The translations under genes were made by a program, and so were the position numbers. From NCBI GenBank assembly GCA_013397795.1, contig VZTJ01002482.1, positions 124,001 to 188,000 on the forward strand: 64,000 nt of DNA. Reading direction: 5' to 3'. Positions 1 through 12,200 of this stretch are shown here, piece by piece. The notes below the pieces were generated by a model that was given only the letters and a program-made list of their open reading frames with translations, ran no database searches and was not told the DNA's origin. The DNA comes from Orthonyx spaldingii. Its lineage: Eukaryota; Chordata; Aves; Passeriformes; Orthonychidae. The stretch's first letter is position 1, and the number at the start of each line of letters is the position of its first letter.

Positions 1-230
1 GTTGCATGTACAGATGGTCCCTTCTTGTCCCATTATACCTCTCCCATAATTTTATGCTTCCCCCTTCTCTCTGTTTTTTCTTGTCACTCTCCCTTGAGAA
101 TCTCAAAATTCTTAATTTTTTCCTTTCCTCTGATGTATTCTTCATCCCTTCTCACTTCAGCTTAGTGTTTTATAAATTTTTCATTGGTCTTTCACTTCAG
201 AGAGCTCTGCTTTGATTAAAAAAACCCCAA

Positions 231-249
231 ATATATATATATATATATA
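231..249. repeat. (AT)n microsatellite
   Basis: About nine and a half perfect AT dinucleotides follow a short A/C-rich run. It is a simple repeat that may vary in length between individuals. Confidence 0.85.
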
Positions 250-1152
250 ACTGGGTTACAATGTTTGCTGCTATCCAGAGTCCAGTGGTTAACTCTACTA
301 AGAATGTCTTCATGAGCTCTGGTCCTCAATATGTCACTGCTTTGAAAAAATCCCAAGGAAATGGGGCATGACAGTAACTTGAGGAGAACAAGCTGCCAAT
401 ATTCCATTTAAAGGCTGGTGCAAACTGTGAGCGAGACGGTCCAGCTGCAAATTGGTTATTTTTAGAAGATGTATCCATGATGACAGGGCCACCCTCCTCT
501 CATGTGTTATGAACAGTGGGCTTTAAACACAGAGGGTATCACATGTCACAGAGTATGTGGGTTCCCAAGAGATCAGGAGGACCACAGTCCTCAGCCACAT
601 GTACCCTGTATCATTTTTCTTTGTGAACGTGGTGCGTGGAAAAGAGAAGTCTCAGTGGAATAGAGGGGGTTTCGTCATGCTTTTGTATTCCTCCTCTTTC
701 CCTATATTATGTATCACATTTTCTACTATCAACTTTCTTGGTGCTGAACAAGACACCATTTTAAAATATTTTTGAATTGAAGGGAAATTAATCTCCCTGC
801 CTTCTGTTTGAGCTGGTCACCCAAGTTCCTTGATTGTCTTTCATTTTCATAGTTCTGCTAGGATGTCAGATGTTTTTTATCTCACCTCTCAACCAAAGAA
901 GTTCCTCGTCCTTGCGGACCAAGTCTTGGAGACTGGCCATGACTACGATCCATTGCCTTGGTCTATCCCACAACATGTCCAGGCTCCATCCTGACTTGTC
1001 TGGTTGGGAAAACCTAGTTCTCAGCTGTTATGCTGTGAACCTTTTTAAGCAGTGATGTCACCCACATTGGTTCGTGTCCTCAGTAAGATGACGGTGGATC
1101 TGACGTTACTTGTTTCAAGTTTAGCACTGAGACCACAAGGCACAGAGTGTCT

Positions 1153-1160
1153 TGACGTCA
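1153..1160. promoter_or_regulatory. Consensus CRE palindrome (TGACGTCA)
   Basis: The exact 8-bp palindrome bound by CREB/ATF-type bZIP factors is present at 1153-1160. A single site of this length can occur by chance in 64 kb, though its central CpG makes it rarer in CpG-depleted vertebrate DNA. No promoter or transcript is evident beside it, so function is unproven. Confidence 0.3.
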
Positions 1161-1950
1161 CCCCAGAGATGATATCCATGAATCAGATAACCATGTTCTG
1201 GCAAGCTCAACACACCAGCTCTCCTTTCAAGTTGCTTCATAGAGAGATTGGGTTTTCTTCTTCTCTTATGTAGCAATAAGGGAGCAAAGAAGACTCACTT
1301 TTAAGAACTAGTTTCAGATCTGTCCTGCATCAAAGCAGCTGAGTTATCTTGATTGAGTTACCTTGGCCCAGAGCAATGATTTGAGGTGACAGTTTCTTGG
1401 AGGAGATGTACCATGTATTTTCTGTCCTTTAGTTCCTTGTATGCAAAATTTTCTGCTGAGAACAAACACCTTCCTATCTAGGATTCACGGGGCTCCTTTA
1501 TAGTCCTGTGAATATTTAGCAGCTCTATTCTGCTTTTCTCTTAATGGTTGTCTGCCTGAGGACAGTTAGAGGTGCAATATTCTAAATAACTGTAAATTCA
1601 AGGAAACAATCCCCTTCTCAAAAAAATCTCTCAGGGGTTAAAATAACTACAGAAGTAAAAATGTGGGGGGAAATGAAATATTTAGTAAAAGGAATGAAAC
1701 TTTATTTTTTTATTTATCATCAAGAAATATCTTGCCTGTTAGCAAGTGGAAATGTCATACTGCCTATGCCATAGGTATATACCTAGATGTGTTTAATTTT
1801 TTTCCTCTGCGTAAGGACAAATATAGGCATTAGTAGGGTGCAATGTAAGGTCCTTACAGGTAAATTTACTTGCTGGCATATCTCTGAACAAAATTCAAGT
1901 GTTGCAAATAGAAGGCATCAATGTTGTTTATTTTTAACTTTAAAAGAAAT

Positions 1951-2967
1951 TCACAGAATGACAGGATCATTCTGACCTAAGGTTGGAAAGGATCTCTGGA
2001 GATCATCTAGTCCCACCCCCTGCCACAGCTGGTGACACAGGAATGTGTTCAGGTGAGTGCTCAATGTCTCCAGAGAGGGAGACTCCACGACCTCCCTGGG
2101 CAGCCTGTTCCACTGCTTGGCCACACTCAATGTAAAGAAGTTTTTCCTCATGTTGAGGTGAAACTTCTTTAGTTTTTGTTTATGGCCATTGCCTCTCATC
2201 CTATAGCTGGGCACCACTGAAAAGAGTGTGGCAGCATCATCTTGACACCTGCCTTTGAGATATTTATATGCATTATTGAGATTCCCTCTCAGTCTCCTCC
2301 AGAATAAACAGGCCCAGTTCCTGCAGTGTCTCCTCATGAGAGGGGCTCCAGACTCCTCATCATCTTCCTGGCTCCATACTGGACCCTCTCCAGTCACATC
2401 TTTTCTTTCTTGTATTGAGGAACCCAGAACTGGACAGAGCTTTCCAGCTGTGGCCTCACTAGGGCTGAGCAGAGGGCAGGATCACCTCCCTCAACCTGCT
2501 GGCCACACTCTTCCCAATTCACTCCAGGAGTTGGCCCTCCTGGCCACAAGGGCACTGCCAGCTCATGGTCAACTGGACATCCACCAAGACTGCCAGGTCC
2601 TTCTCCACAGAGCTGCTCTCTAGTAGGTCAGTTCCCAACCTGTGCTAGTAATTTGGGTTATTCCTCCCAAGTTGCAGGATCCTACACTTGCCCTTGTTGA
2701 ACCTCATTAAGTTTCTCTCCACCCAATTTTCCAGCCTGTCAAGGTTCTGCTGAATGGCGGCACAGCTTCCAGGTGTATTGGCCAGTCCTCCAGTTTCATA
2801 TCATCATCAGACTTGCTGCGGGTACATTCCATCTCTTTGTCCAGGTCATTGATAAGCAAGTTGACTGGACCCACTATCGATCCCTGGGGAACGCCACTGG
2901 CTACAGGCCTCTAGCTGGATTCTACTGCTCTGATCACAACCTTTGAGCTCTACCATTCAGCCTCTTC
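1951..2967 (-). mobile_element. CR1 LINE, 5'-truncated, about 1 kb, end of the RT ORF plus 3' end
   Basis: Reading the minus strand gives the end of the CR1 reverse-transcriptase ORF2. Recognisable pieces in order are: a 'FNKGKC'-like segment near 2700, a 'LRGNLNNAYKYLKG' segment near 2270-2310, 'MRKNFFT' near 2140, and 'WNRLPREVVESPSLET' near 2070-2110. The short 3' UTR then ends with a 'gatgatctccagagatcc...ccaacctta' core and a degenerate octamer tail at 1951. CR1s are non-LTR retrotransposons that are usually heavily 5'-truncated and lack a poly-A tail, and this copy fits. The frame is broken upstream of about 2397 (stops and shifts), so it is inactive. Similarity fades at about 2967. It is the longest CR1 in the window. 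Confidence 0.93.
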
Positions 2968-4833
2968 TTGTTATAGCCTTAGTGTTCATCAATAGTCAAT
3001 GCTGTAATGAGTACAGAGAAGAAATACACTTCTAGAAAATTGTCTTGGAAAGGATATCTCTGTACATGCACCTTGGTCAAGTTAGCTCAGTCTTAAGGTC
3101 TGAGAGTAATACTGGTACGATGCCAGACTTTCTAATAGTCTTATGTACCTACACAGCACTTTATCATCATAGGCAAAATGCTGTAGTTGGAGGCAAAATT
3201 AGGCATTGTGTATACAAACACAATGAAATTAAACATTTTATGCAAGAAGATAATCTTTGTAATGCCTTCATAATAAAAGCTTTTCCTTGTAATTTCTCTA
3301 ACCAGAACTGGATCTGAAAATTCTCATCTTAGTTTTTGCTCTGATCTTTACGTATTTCATCTGCAGTAGTGAAGATTTGAAACATGTTTCCCAATCTTTC
3401 TACTCTCCCATTCAAAGGGAATGGCAACACTGCACCAACATTATATTTTACTTTTTCTCCAGATTTCTCTTTTCATATCAGACCTTCAGAAGAAAAAATT
3501 CCTGAAAACAACAAGTTGCCTAATCTGGGTTTCACATCTCAGCTGCTATTACTGTATAAATGATTTTGTTTAGAGACAGCTTGGCAGCATGTGACACTCC
3601 ATCATCAAAACCCAGCAAGCCTCAGTCATGTGTTTAGTGCCATCTCGGCATCTTTGTCTATAGCAATTTGTCATGTCCTTCAAAAAAGCAGAAGTCAGGT
3701 TTTGAGAACTTGCAGCTATTAAATGCAGAGCTCTGCAGAGCAGATGAAATTTTATCTTTTTGACCAAAAAAAGCCACTGTAGAAGAAGATTTTGAGAAAG
3801 AGCTATGCGAGGAAATCTGGCCAAGATAGCAAAATTCCGGATTTGGTAACAGGAACAATAACAATACAATGAACTTTTATTTGCATTTACACAAATTAAT
3901 TTCTGAATTTAATTATGCTATTATGCCCACAAATTTGTATCAAATCCAACAACATAAAACTGAGCTCAATTTAATGAAGACATAATAACACAGCAAGATC
4001 CCAGTGTGTAATTACACTAAGGCCTTCATGAGTAGCCAAATGAACCTGCTGTCCTTTCCCTTTCCCTTGGTGACAGTCATTTGTTGTTCTGCTTGAACCG
4101 AAGCAATTCTTTTTCTGCACTATGAATGCTAACGTTAATATTTCTCAGTGTCTCCCCTGTAGCATGGATAGGTTTTACCTAAAACAGAGCATGGTGTATG
4201 ACCTCAGCACTAGAAAACTCAGGCCCATACTCTACAGGAACTTCATGTGCATTGCCAGGAGACAGTTTCCTCTGCTGCTGTCATGGAAAGTTTACAGACA
4301 CTCAAGATCTAAGGTTACACTTTGATGTGCTGAATTTGCCATGTGTTCAACCACCAGCTGATTTTAAAAAATTTATTAAGTTTAAGAGGGTTGTGAGCTC
4401 ATAGTAAGCGAAAGGTCATTGACCTGTGCTTCGATGGGTATGGTTACTGTCTTTTTTTGGTGGTGGCAGGCCCCTCTGGCAGTCACATGGCTGCTCAGAA
4501 CTCTTTTCATCATTTGGGATTAAGAATACACATGGACTGAGCTGCATTGGTAGCCCTACTACTTTTTTCTGGTGGCAGCCATGATAAAAAATGTTGAAGT
4601 AGAAAGGAGTGTATGTCGCTTGCATGTTTAACACATTGGACTTTTCAGAGAACAGTATTGTCCTAAAGAAGAACTGCATAGATAATACTATCTCACATCA
4701 GGAGCAGAGCTCTCTGCAGCTTTACATTTAGCTGTGGGACCCTGGGAGAAAGGCCAACACAACACTTCCTCACTCAGGTCTGCAGTCACTGAGACTGAAA
4801 TATAACTATGGGGTCACACTTACATTGTGTTTT
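2968..4833. other. Unique non-coding DNA
   Basis: The sequence is AT-rich with no recognisable gene, RNA or repeat. Short open frames of up to about 100 codons (for example the minus-strand frame at 3570-3869) show no domain or splice context that would support them. Confidence 0.55.
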
Positions 4834-4895
4834 CATGGACTTATAGGACAGTTTGGGTTGGAAGGGACCTTTAAAGATCATATAGTACAATCCCC
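4834..4895 (-). mobile_element. CR1 3'-end fragment (about 60 bp)
   Basis: The run 'gggttggaagggacctttaa' followed by 'agatcat' and 'caatccc' is the reverse complement of the CR1 3'-terminal core. A degraded octamer tail precedes it. Only the last few dozen bases of the element are present, which is normal for CR1 because reverse transcription often aborts early. Confidence 0.85.
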
Positions 4896-5781
4896 CTTTT
4901 GTGTGTAGCCTCCTGCCTTATTTTGTTTCTCTTGCCTCATCAGGCTGCAAGCTCGTGCAGGTGGAAGGTATCTTTTGCTCAGTGTTTGTACAGCACATCA
5001 GGGTCCCAGTCCAACTGATGCCTCCAGATGCTGCTAAAATAGTAATGAATATATTCACTGCATGTCCTTTCCATGTGAGCCATGTTCTTCAGTCTTGCTT
5101 GGCTAGGTAAGACATCGTGCTTTTCTTGCTCCCTAAGTGGATAAACACTCTCAGCTGGCCAGAGTAAATTAATTTCAGATGTAAGTAATATTCAAGGATC
5201 TCCATTGGCTTGTACGTGCTTTTTGTTTTATTCGACTCTGTTGTCTTTAATAGCCAATTTGGCTAAATAGAGATAATGACAAAAGTGAGAAAAGGTGTAG
5301 CTGAGCTGGTAAAACAGGCTTCCCTGTGGCAAGTGGGCTCTTCTTATCTGGTAAGCAGGACTTAAGGGCTTGATTCTCTGATATCCTGTATCTTGTGACA
5401 CTGGTAAGACTGAAGCAAATACCTTTCTATAAGCTGGCAGTTTTTTCTATCCACTTTGCATTCAGGCAAATACCGATTCAAAGAGTCAAGCCAAAATCAT
5501 CATAAATGAATATTCATAAGAGAAAATAATGAGCGAAATGACAAGCTAAAGGGGCAAAATGTATTCACCTACATGGCTCTTTCCTATCCCAGCTGAAAGA
5601 TTAGCTTTTGTAATCATGTTATTTAATGATCCCAGACAATGTCTAGCATTTCTAACCCATGTTTAAGTAGCTGGTCTCCACATGTTTTTAAGCCATGATG
5701 TAAAAGCACTGCATAAAGTTAGCACTGTGTGTAGCATAAGTGCACTCTTCTGTTAAAATCATGTCATCAGAAGTGTTATTT
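4896..5781. other. Unique non-coding DNA
   Basis: Nothing recognisable lies in this spacer between two CR1 tails. Confidence 0.55.
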
Positions 5782-5842
5782 TCATAGAATGAAAGAATCA
5801 TTTAGGTTGGAAAAGATGTTTAAGATAATCAAGTCCAATTGT
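5782..5842 (-). mobile_element. CR1 3'-end fragment (about 60 bp, diverged)
   Basis: The stretch 'tcatagaatgaaagaatcat', then 'ttaggttggaaaagatgttt' and 'aagtccaat' matches the reverse-complemented CR1 tail, with octamer repeats, core and 'agtccaa' in the usual order. It is more diverged than the copy at 4834. Confidence 0.8.
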
Positions 5843-8800
5843 AATTTTGCTGGTAACTGATAAAAGTTACTTAACCTTCTTAAAGCCTGTGAACAGACCC
5901 CTTCAAAAATTCTGAAAATTAGAGAGTTATGGTAGAAGGGCAGCCAACAATTTCATAGTTTGCCTTGTTTTTCTTTTTTGTCAAGACAAAAGGTCCTGGG
6001 AAAACTCTCCTGAGTTGAAATTACAGCTGTGTCACAGAAATGACACGAGCACAGGAAATAGTTGCCTTACAGCTGCTCGCTGGGGTCCCAGATGACTTCA
6101 GTGACGTTCACTCCAGCTTATGTGTGTGCATCAGGGGCAGCAGAGTAATGTTCCCAAACCCAGTGCTGCTTGGGCCAGCAATGGGTTTTTCTGCCCCATT
6201 CAGGCTTTCTGTGACGAGGGTACTCAGAGAACTGTATGATTTTACAGGAGCTCCTATACCACTGTTTTACTTACTCCACAGAAAAGTATCCAACATGAGG
6301 GACACTTCTACTGTTTTTGTCAAAGAGAAATATGAAATAGGTACATCCCTTTCCAGTTAATTAGATAATTATGTAATTTTGTATCAAAAAAGCCTCAAGT
6401 GATTAAACTGTTGAAAGTGGTAACCTCAATTAGAGGAAGCCTCCAGGGAAAATATTGTGGCTGCAGTACTAATAAATGATTGCCATCATAATAATAGATA
6501 ACACAGAGGCATGCTACTTCTCAGTTGTCCTAATGGCTGCATAACTTGATAAGAAGAATACCACTGCTGATAGATAAGAAAACCCTTGATATTTTACTAG
6601 GTCAAATTTAAATTACTCTTTTAAAAACAGTTTTATAAATAAAGCAATTCTTTTCCCAGGTATAACAAGTTTGCATGCCTCCCGCTAGGAAAATAAATTA
6701 CTTGAGAATCAAGATGTACGAAGTCACACAAGACAAAGGAGGAACAGCATTTTAAATAAAAAAAGTCACAGGTGATCCATGTGCTGAAAACTCCTGTCAG
6801 AGCTGGTAGTAGCAAACAAATCAGTGATGTGACTATTTCATAACTTTATAGTTAATTGTTAAGACTAAAAAGAAAGTAAGCATATGAAAGAATAAAATAG
6901 GACTAATATCTGTAAAGATCAGAAGATAGAAGATATGCATATCTTTGTCTATTTTGCTTTTCTTTGTAATTTGAGATGCTAAATTAGTTTATTGCTATAA
7001 AATTATTATCTAAAATCAAATGCTGGCAGTTTTTTACTGTTATCCCTTCTATTTTTGTATTTTACTGCTGTTTCCTTTAAATCCAAATATTTCCATTTAA
7101 AGATTTTGCAAATACATGGAATAAAATAACTCAGGAATCCTAATGGACAGCTTTATGAAGCACATTGGATAAATGTAAAGCAGACATCACTAGTATTTAT
7201 TTTGCAAAAGACTTTGATGAAATTTTCATTTAAGGGTTGTTTAAGTACCAAGATAACTATTGACATTTTTGTATAATACTCCTTTCATTTCTGAATTTTG
7301 TAGGTTTTGATGCTTTTTGTTCACAGCTTTGTTTTCTGTTTGGTAGTATGAATTCATCCTCCTGCCAGCATCCTATCGAGAAAGAGGAACTGAATGAAGA
7401 GTGGACAGAAGCTGCAAGATTCTCCTACCACTCTGAAATTCGGTTACTCCTGATTCTTTTTCTATAATGATATGTAGGAATTCTAATTAACAGTTCTGTA
7501 ACTGTTTGACAACAAAATAGCAAACATTCATAAAGTTCTTTCCTGGCTGTAATCTCTGTTTCACATCATTACTTTTTATTTCAAGGTGTCCTAGACTTAC
7601 AGATGAGAAAGATGACAGAGTAACAAATGGTGTCTCGTCAGACAGCTCTCTTAGCCTCTGTGAAGGTACTTCACAAGCAGCTTCATCTTTGCTTTTTTCT
7701 TTCAAAAAATTATCTTAATGGAGCTGGTTGTCTGGTAGAAGGGAGGCAGCTAATGATGTGTGGATTGAAAGGAAAATGTAGGTGATATAGTAGGAAATGG
7801 AGAAAATGGCACATCCCTCAGTTCTTCAAACATACACACAGAAATGCTGCACTTCACAAACACTCCATAATTACGGAGAGATAGTGTAACACAAAAATAA
7901 ACCCTTTAATTGCGTGTACTGCTGACTGCAGCAAATGATGGATGTTTGGTTGGGAATGGATTAAAGAGATGTGCAAACATGTTTTTTCATTCAGGCACTG
8001 GTGGTTTTTTCTTGACAAGCCATTAGGACAATGTAGGAGGCACACATGGAATGAGGACACCCTTAGCATTCATCTTTAGAGCTGAGCAGAGATAAGCTCT
8101 GTGTCGCCCTCCTTCCTTCCCCTCCATGACTTCTGCAGAGTGTGAGTACAACCTGGTTTGTGGTTCCTCAAGGAAAACCATTTCTATGCATGCTCAGAGC
8201 AGGACATCACTACACACAGGATCAAATGCTGGTTGTGGCTGAGGCCTTGCTCCTGGTCCAGTGTCTCTGCTGGGGATAGAAGATGTGAAGAGGAAAAAAA
8301 CCCTGTGCTGGTAGGAGTCAGGAAAGCTGCTGCTGGCAGTCCATAAATGCAGTGGGTAATTGGTACTGCTGAGCTTGCAGGGCAGCTGGTGCAGCAGAGA
8401 ATGTCATACATATATTTTTTCAGGACCCAGTTCAAGTTGGGACTGATTCTCCCTCTCCTATTTTTAAACCAGAATGACACAGTTGATTTCAATGTGCAGA
8501 CACAGATTTACTGCTGAGTTTAGTAATGCAGCTCATTCAGATATTCCCTTCACCTGAATATATACTTACAACTGTGGTATGCAGAGTGGAGAAGAACTGC
8601 ATTTTCCCACCATGTGTGATGCCACAGGCAGATTGCACACTGGATGGTGCAATTCAGATCCCACATACAAAATACTGTGAATTGGGCTCAAGCCAGATCC
8701 ATAGACTACACATAGTAGCTTATAAAATAATAAAACAGTAAAAATCTTGAAGAGATCCCCTGATGCCTGCTTCCATTGCACCCCAAGCATGATCATATTC

Positions 8801-8930
8801 TTTCTTGCTCCAAGCAGGTGGTAGTGAGGTAGAGATTTGATCCCTTGGCGCTAGGGAAGCCTCCTTCTCAGGTATCAACTTCCTCCCATGTCTTCCTGGC
8901 ATTCATTCTACACAAACTAGCTCAAAGGAG
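5843..8930. other. Unique non-coding DNA
   Basis: This is AT-rich single-copy sequence. A 106-codon plus frame at 6040-6360 and several 60-100-codon frames at 7.5-8.9 kb are open, but none shows a recognisable domain, and no convincing splice-site pair frames them. No RNA gene is recognised. Confidence 0.5.
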
Positions 8931-9222
8931 CTACAAGAAAGCTGGAGAGGGACTCTTAATAAAAAGCACGTAGTGGTAGAACAAGGGAGAATGGCTTCTA
9001 ACTGAGAGAGGGAAGGTTTAGATTAGATATTAGGAAGAAATTCTTTACTGTGAGAGTAATGAGGCACTGGAACAGGTTGCCCAGAGAAGTTCTGGATGCC
9101 CAATTCTGGAAGATTTAGGCAACCGATCTAGTGGAAGGTGTCACTGACCATGACACCGTGACAGGGGAGGTGGAATGAGATGATCTTTAAGGTCCCTTTC
9201 AACCCAACCCATTCTATGATTC
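8931..9222 (+). mobile_element. CR1 LINE 3' end (about 290 bp)
   Basis: It starts at 'ctacaagaaagctggagagg', runs through the ORF2 C-terminal region ('ttagatattaggaagaaatt' then 'ctttactgtgagagt' and 'actggaacaggttgcccaga'), and ends in the core 'gatctttaaggtccc' with the tail 'attctatgattc'. The coding part is interrupted, so this is a dead copy. It belongs to the same 3'-end type as the elements at 41531 and 51583. Confidence 0.93.
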
Positions 9223-12200
9223 AGGTGTCCAGCAGCCACCAGAGCTGCTCCTCAGCTGGGAAGAGCATGGAGGAAGCAGATGGCCCAGCCCGGTAGTAAA
9301 GGGCACCTGGAAAGCAAGGTTGAGAGTGTTTGAGATCTGAGGTTACATTTTGGGGAATAAGGGAAAGGAATGTCAGAAGGATCAGGACAATCTAGAGAAG
9401 AGGCCACTACTGCCTCCCATGCTGGCACTGGCACCAGCAGCAGCAGGCCTCTCCATGCAGCCCCCAGCTGTAGTGCTGCACCACTCCTCTCCTTCCCTTC
9501 CTGAGTCAGGAGCCCAAGCCTGTGTCTTTCAGCTGCCATCATCTCCCTCCTGCCACAAAGATCCCTTGAGCAGGTTGTGCCCAGGTGTGACACACTGCCC
9601 CTGTAGTGGGGTTGTCTGGCCAGGTACAGCCCAGCCCAGAACATGTCTGCAAGGGTCATGGAATGTGTGTGCAACACTCCATAGGTCTTACAAAGGTCTA
9701 TTTTGAGGCAGCAGTAATGACATTAGTAATGACTGGTCAGCCTTTATTAAGTAATGGTGTAACTTAATTAAATGTACTGCAATTGGATCATCAATTTTGA
9801 CTTTTTTTGCCAAAGGAGTAATATAGAGACAATCCATAGTCACCAGAGAGGACAGCCAAATTAAATGTTCATGTTGGAATCAACCTAACAGGCAAAGTTA
9901 AGCCTGGCTTTGGACATGGATTGAACACTATGGTCAGACACAGTTTATACCCTCAGCTGCTGTGAACAAACCTAGCTTTAGTGAAGATGAGACAGCCATT
10001 TCCATCCATGTATAGTGATGAATCCAGAAAATCTAACTGCTTCCTGGTGAACTTAAAATAATACAACAATCTCTGCACTTGCATAGGTTAGAAATACAGT
10101 ATTATTTTATATGGCTTTGCCTAATTCCTTATGGAAACTGACAGAAATGTTGAATGACCATTAATATGGTCATATTTATATGCCTGTACAGTGGCCTCTA
10201 CCTGAGGGTTTTTACTCCCACGGTAATTCCAGTTAAAAATAAATTCCATCTCTAATCTAAATAGACCAGTAAAATATTTGAAGCACAAAGCAGGCCTAAG
10301 TGGGTGTGCCTGTCCCTGTAGCCAATGCCGGTAAGATAGGAAGGGTCGGGGCTATTTTAAACACAACCATTGCACTTTTCCTGCAACACCCTTGTGTGTA
10401 CATCTAGCTTGGTGTGCACTTAGCTCCAAAACAGGCAATGAGGAAGCTAACAAATGTTGTGTGTGTTTGAACTTTCATAACCCCCCCATCTGATGTGCTA
10501 CAATCTCTGCAACAGTGAAGGATTTTTCTTCCTGTGCCCTGAAGAAATAAGTTCTCATTGCTTTTTCTAGATTAAAAAATGAAAAAACCCCACTTTTCAA
10601 CTTGTCACATTTTCTGGCTGACCCAGTGGACACCTGTAACTCACTAGATCAATTAGAATCCTTTTTTAATTCTTTCTCATTATTTCTCCTTAGTTCTCTC
10701 ACACTGCCCTCCAGTCCTTATTTTCACCCAGGTTTGTCAGTCTTCCAGTTCAGAGCCTAGTCTTGTTTCATATCCTCCCTCAGTTTTAGAGTTTTTTAGA
10801 CTTCTCCATTTCTGGGGACCAGCCTTTTGTCTCCTACTTGTCCCTTATTCTGGGGAAGCACATGTGACAGCACACAGGAGTCATGATTTTTGAATGCTTT
10901 CATGCTCTGGCATTGCTTAATCTGTTTTCTCCCCCCAGCACCCACTTTTCCCTTCCTCACACTCTTTTTGTGGAGTGAGTCTGGCTGCTGCTGCAGGAGG
11001 AAAAGCCAGACTGGCACTGGCTCTCCTGACACCCCTCTGGGAAGCCAGGCTTCTACAAACCCTGCCTGACCCAGGTGCCACATGACTTCAGCCCATGCTT
11101 CTTGACAGTAGCAATAAGGAGTTGTTAGCTATCCCTTCCATCCAAGTATCTTCATCTGCTGTCCATACACAAACAAAGCTTTAAAGCACTTCTGTGGCAT
11201 GTTAGTATATAGAAAGTGCCCAAGACCATACAGTGAACAACTAGGAAGAAAAAATAAAGAATTTACGTCACTGGTTACCCCTTTTTTCCTTTTCTGGACT
11301 CCTTCCTCTGTGACCATGTACAAATCACAATATCGCTCTGACTCAGTTTCCACTTTAACAACAAAGTAATAATCCCTGCTTTCTAGGAATGCTGTGAGGA
11401 TAAGGCTTCAACCATTGCATAATGCTTTGGGATCATCACTTAAAAAAAGTCACAAATGACAGCTAGAGTCTAGGTCTCTGTCCTCCACTATTTTAGTTCA
11501 CAGCATGAAGAACCTCCTGCAGAGAGTTCACTAGCCTCAGGTCTGATGACACACTTGCACTACCATCATCTCACAGGGAAAAAGGCATAAAAAACAGTTC
11601 TAACACCTTCCATGCACAAGATATGTTGTGCTATTACTTAAAGACGAGAACTTGAAGAAACGTAAGAGTTAAAGAAGTGGCTACTAGACAGTAAAACTGG
11701 AATTGCTCAGTCTGTATTTGTGCAGGGGAACAAGTGTCCTGCTACAGAGAAATGATCAGCAATTACCAGTTTCAATTCATGGTAGGAATTTTATTTGAAT
11801 GAAGATTTAATCTGTGTTTTATATATCTGAGTTCAGAGGAATTGCTATTATGTCTTGTCCTGAGGTAGCTAATGAGCCTTTTCTCCACTGACGGATCTAT
11901 GTAGCTCTTGTCAGCAAGAACTGTAATAATATTTTGGTACCAACAGGGAAATAACTCCTAGTGCTTAGCAGTATTTCTGAAGCAAAATCAAAAGCAGAAA
12001 GTTGTTCTATTTTATTCCCCTTCTCCTTTTGGGAGGGAAGTCACAGCAGCTCACTGTGGCTTAGTCAGTAAATCCCCAGCTGGGATTTGAAACTCATGAC
12101 ATCAGAGAACAAAGCATCTTTGCTGTGCTAATGTAGGCAGCAGTGATGTGTCATCGGCTACCACGCACATGTTAGTGTATCATGAGGGTTCAGTTCTGTT

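Larger units (their letters stand above)
1..1950. other. Unique non-coding DNA
   Basis: No recognisable gene or interspersed repeat is visible. Open frames are all under about 75 codons and have no recognisable protein motifs. The stretch holds a short (AT)n run at 231-249 and a full cAMP-response-element palindrome at 1153-1160. The sequence around 900-1260 has slightly more CpG than its surroundings but is not an island. Confidence 0.6.
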
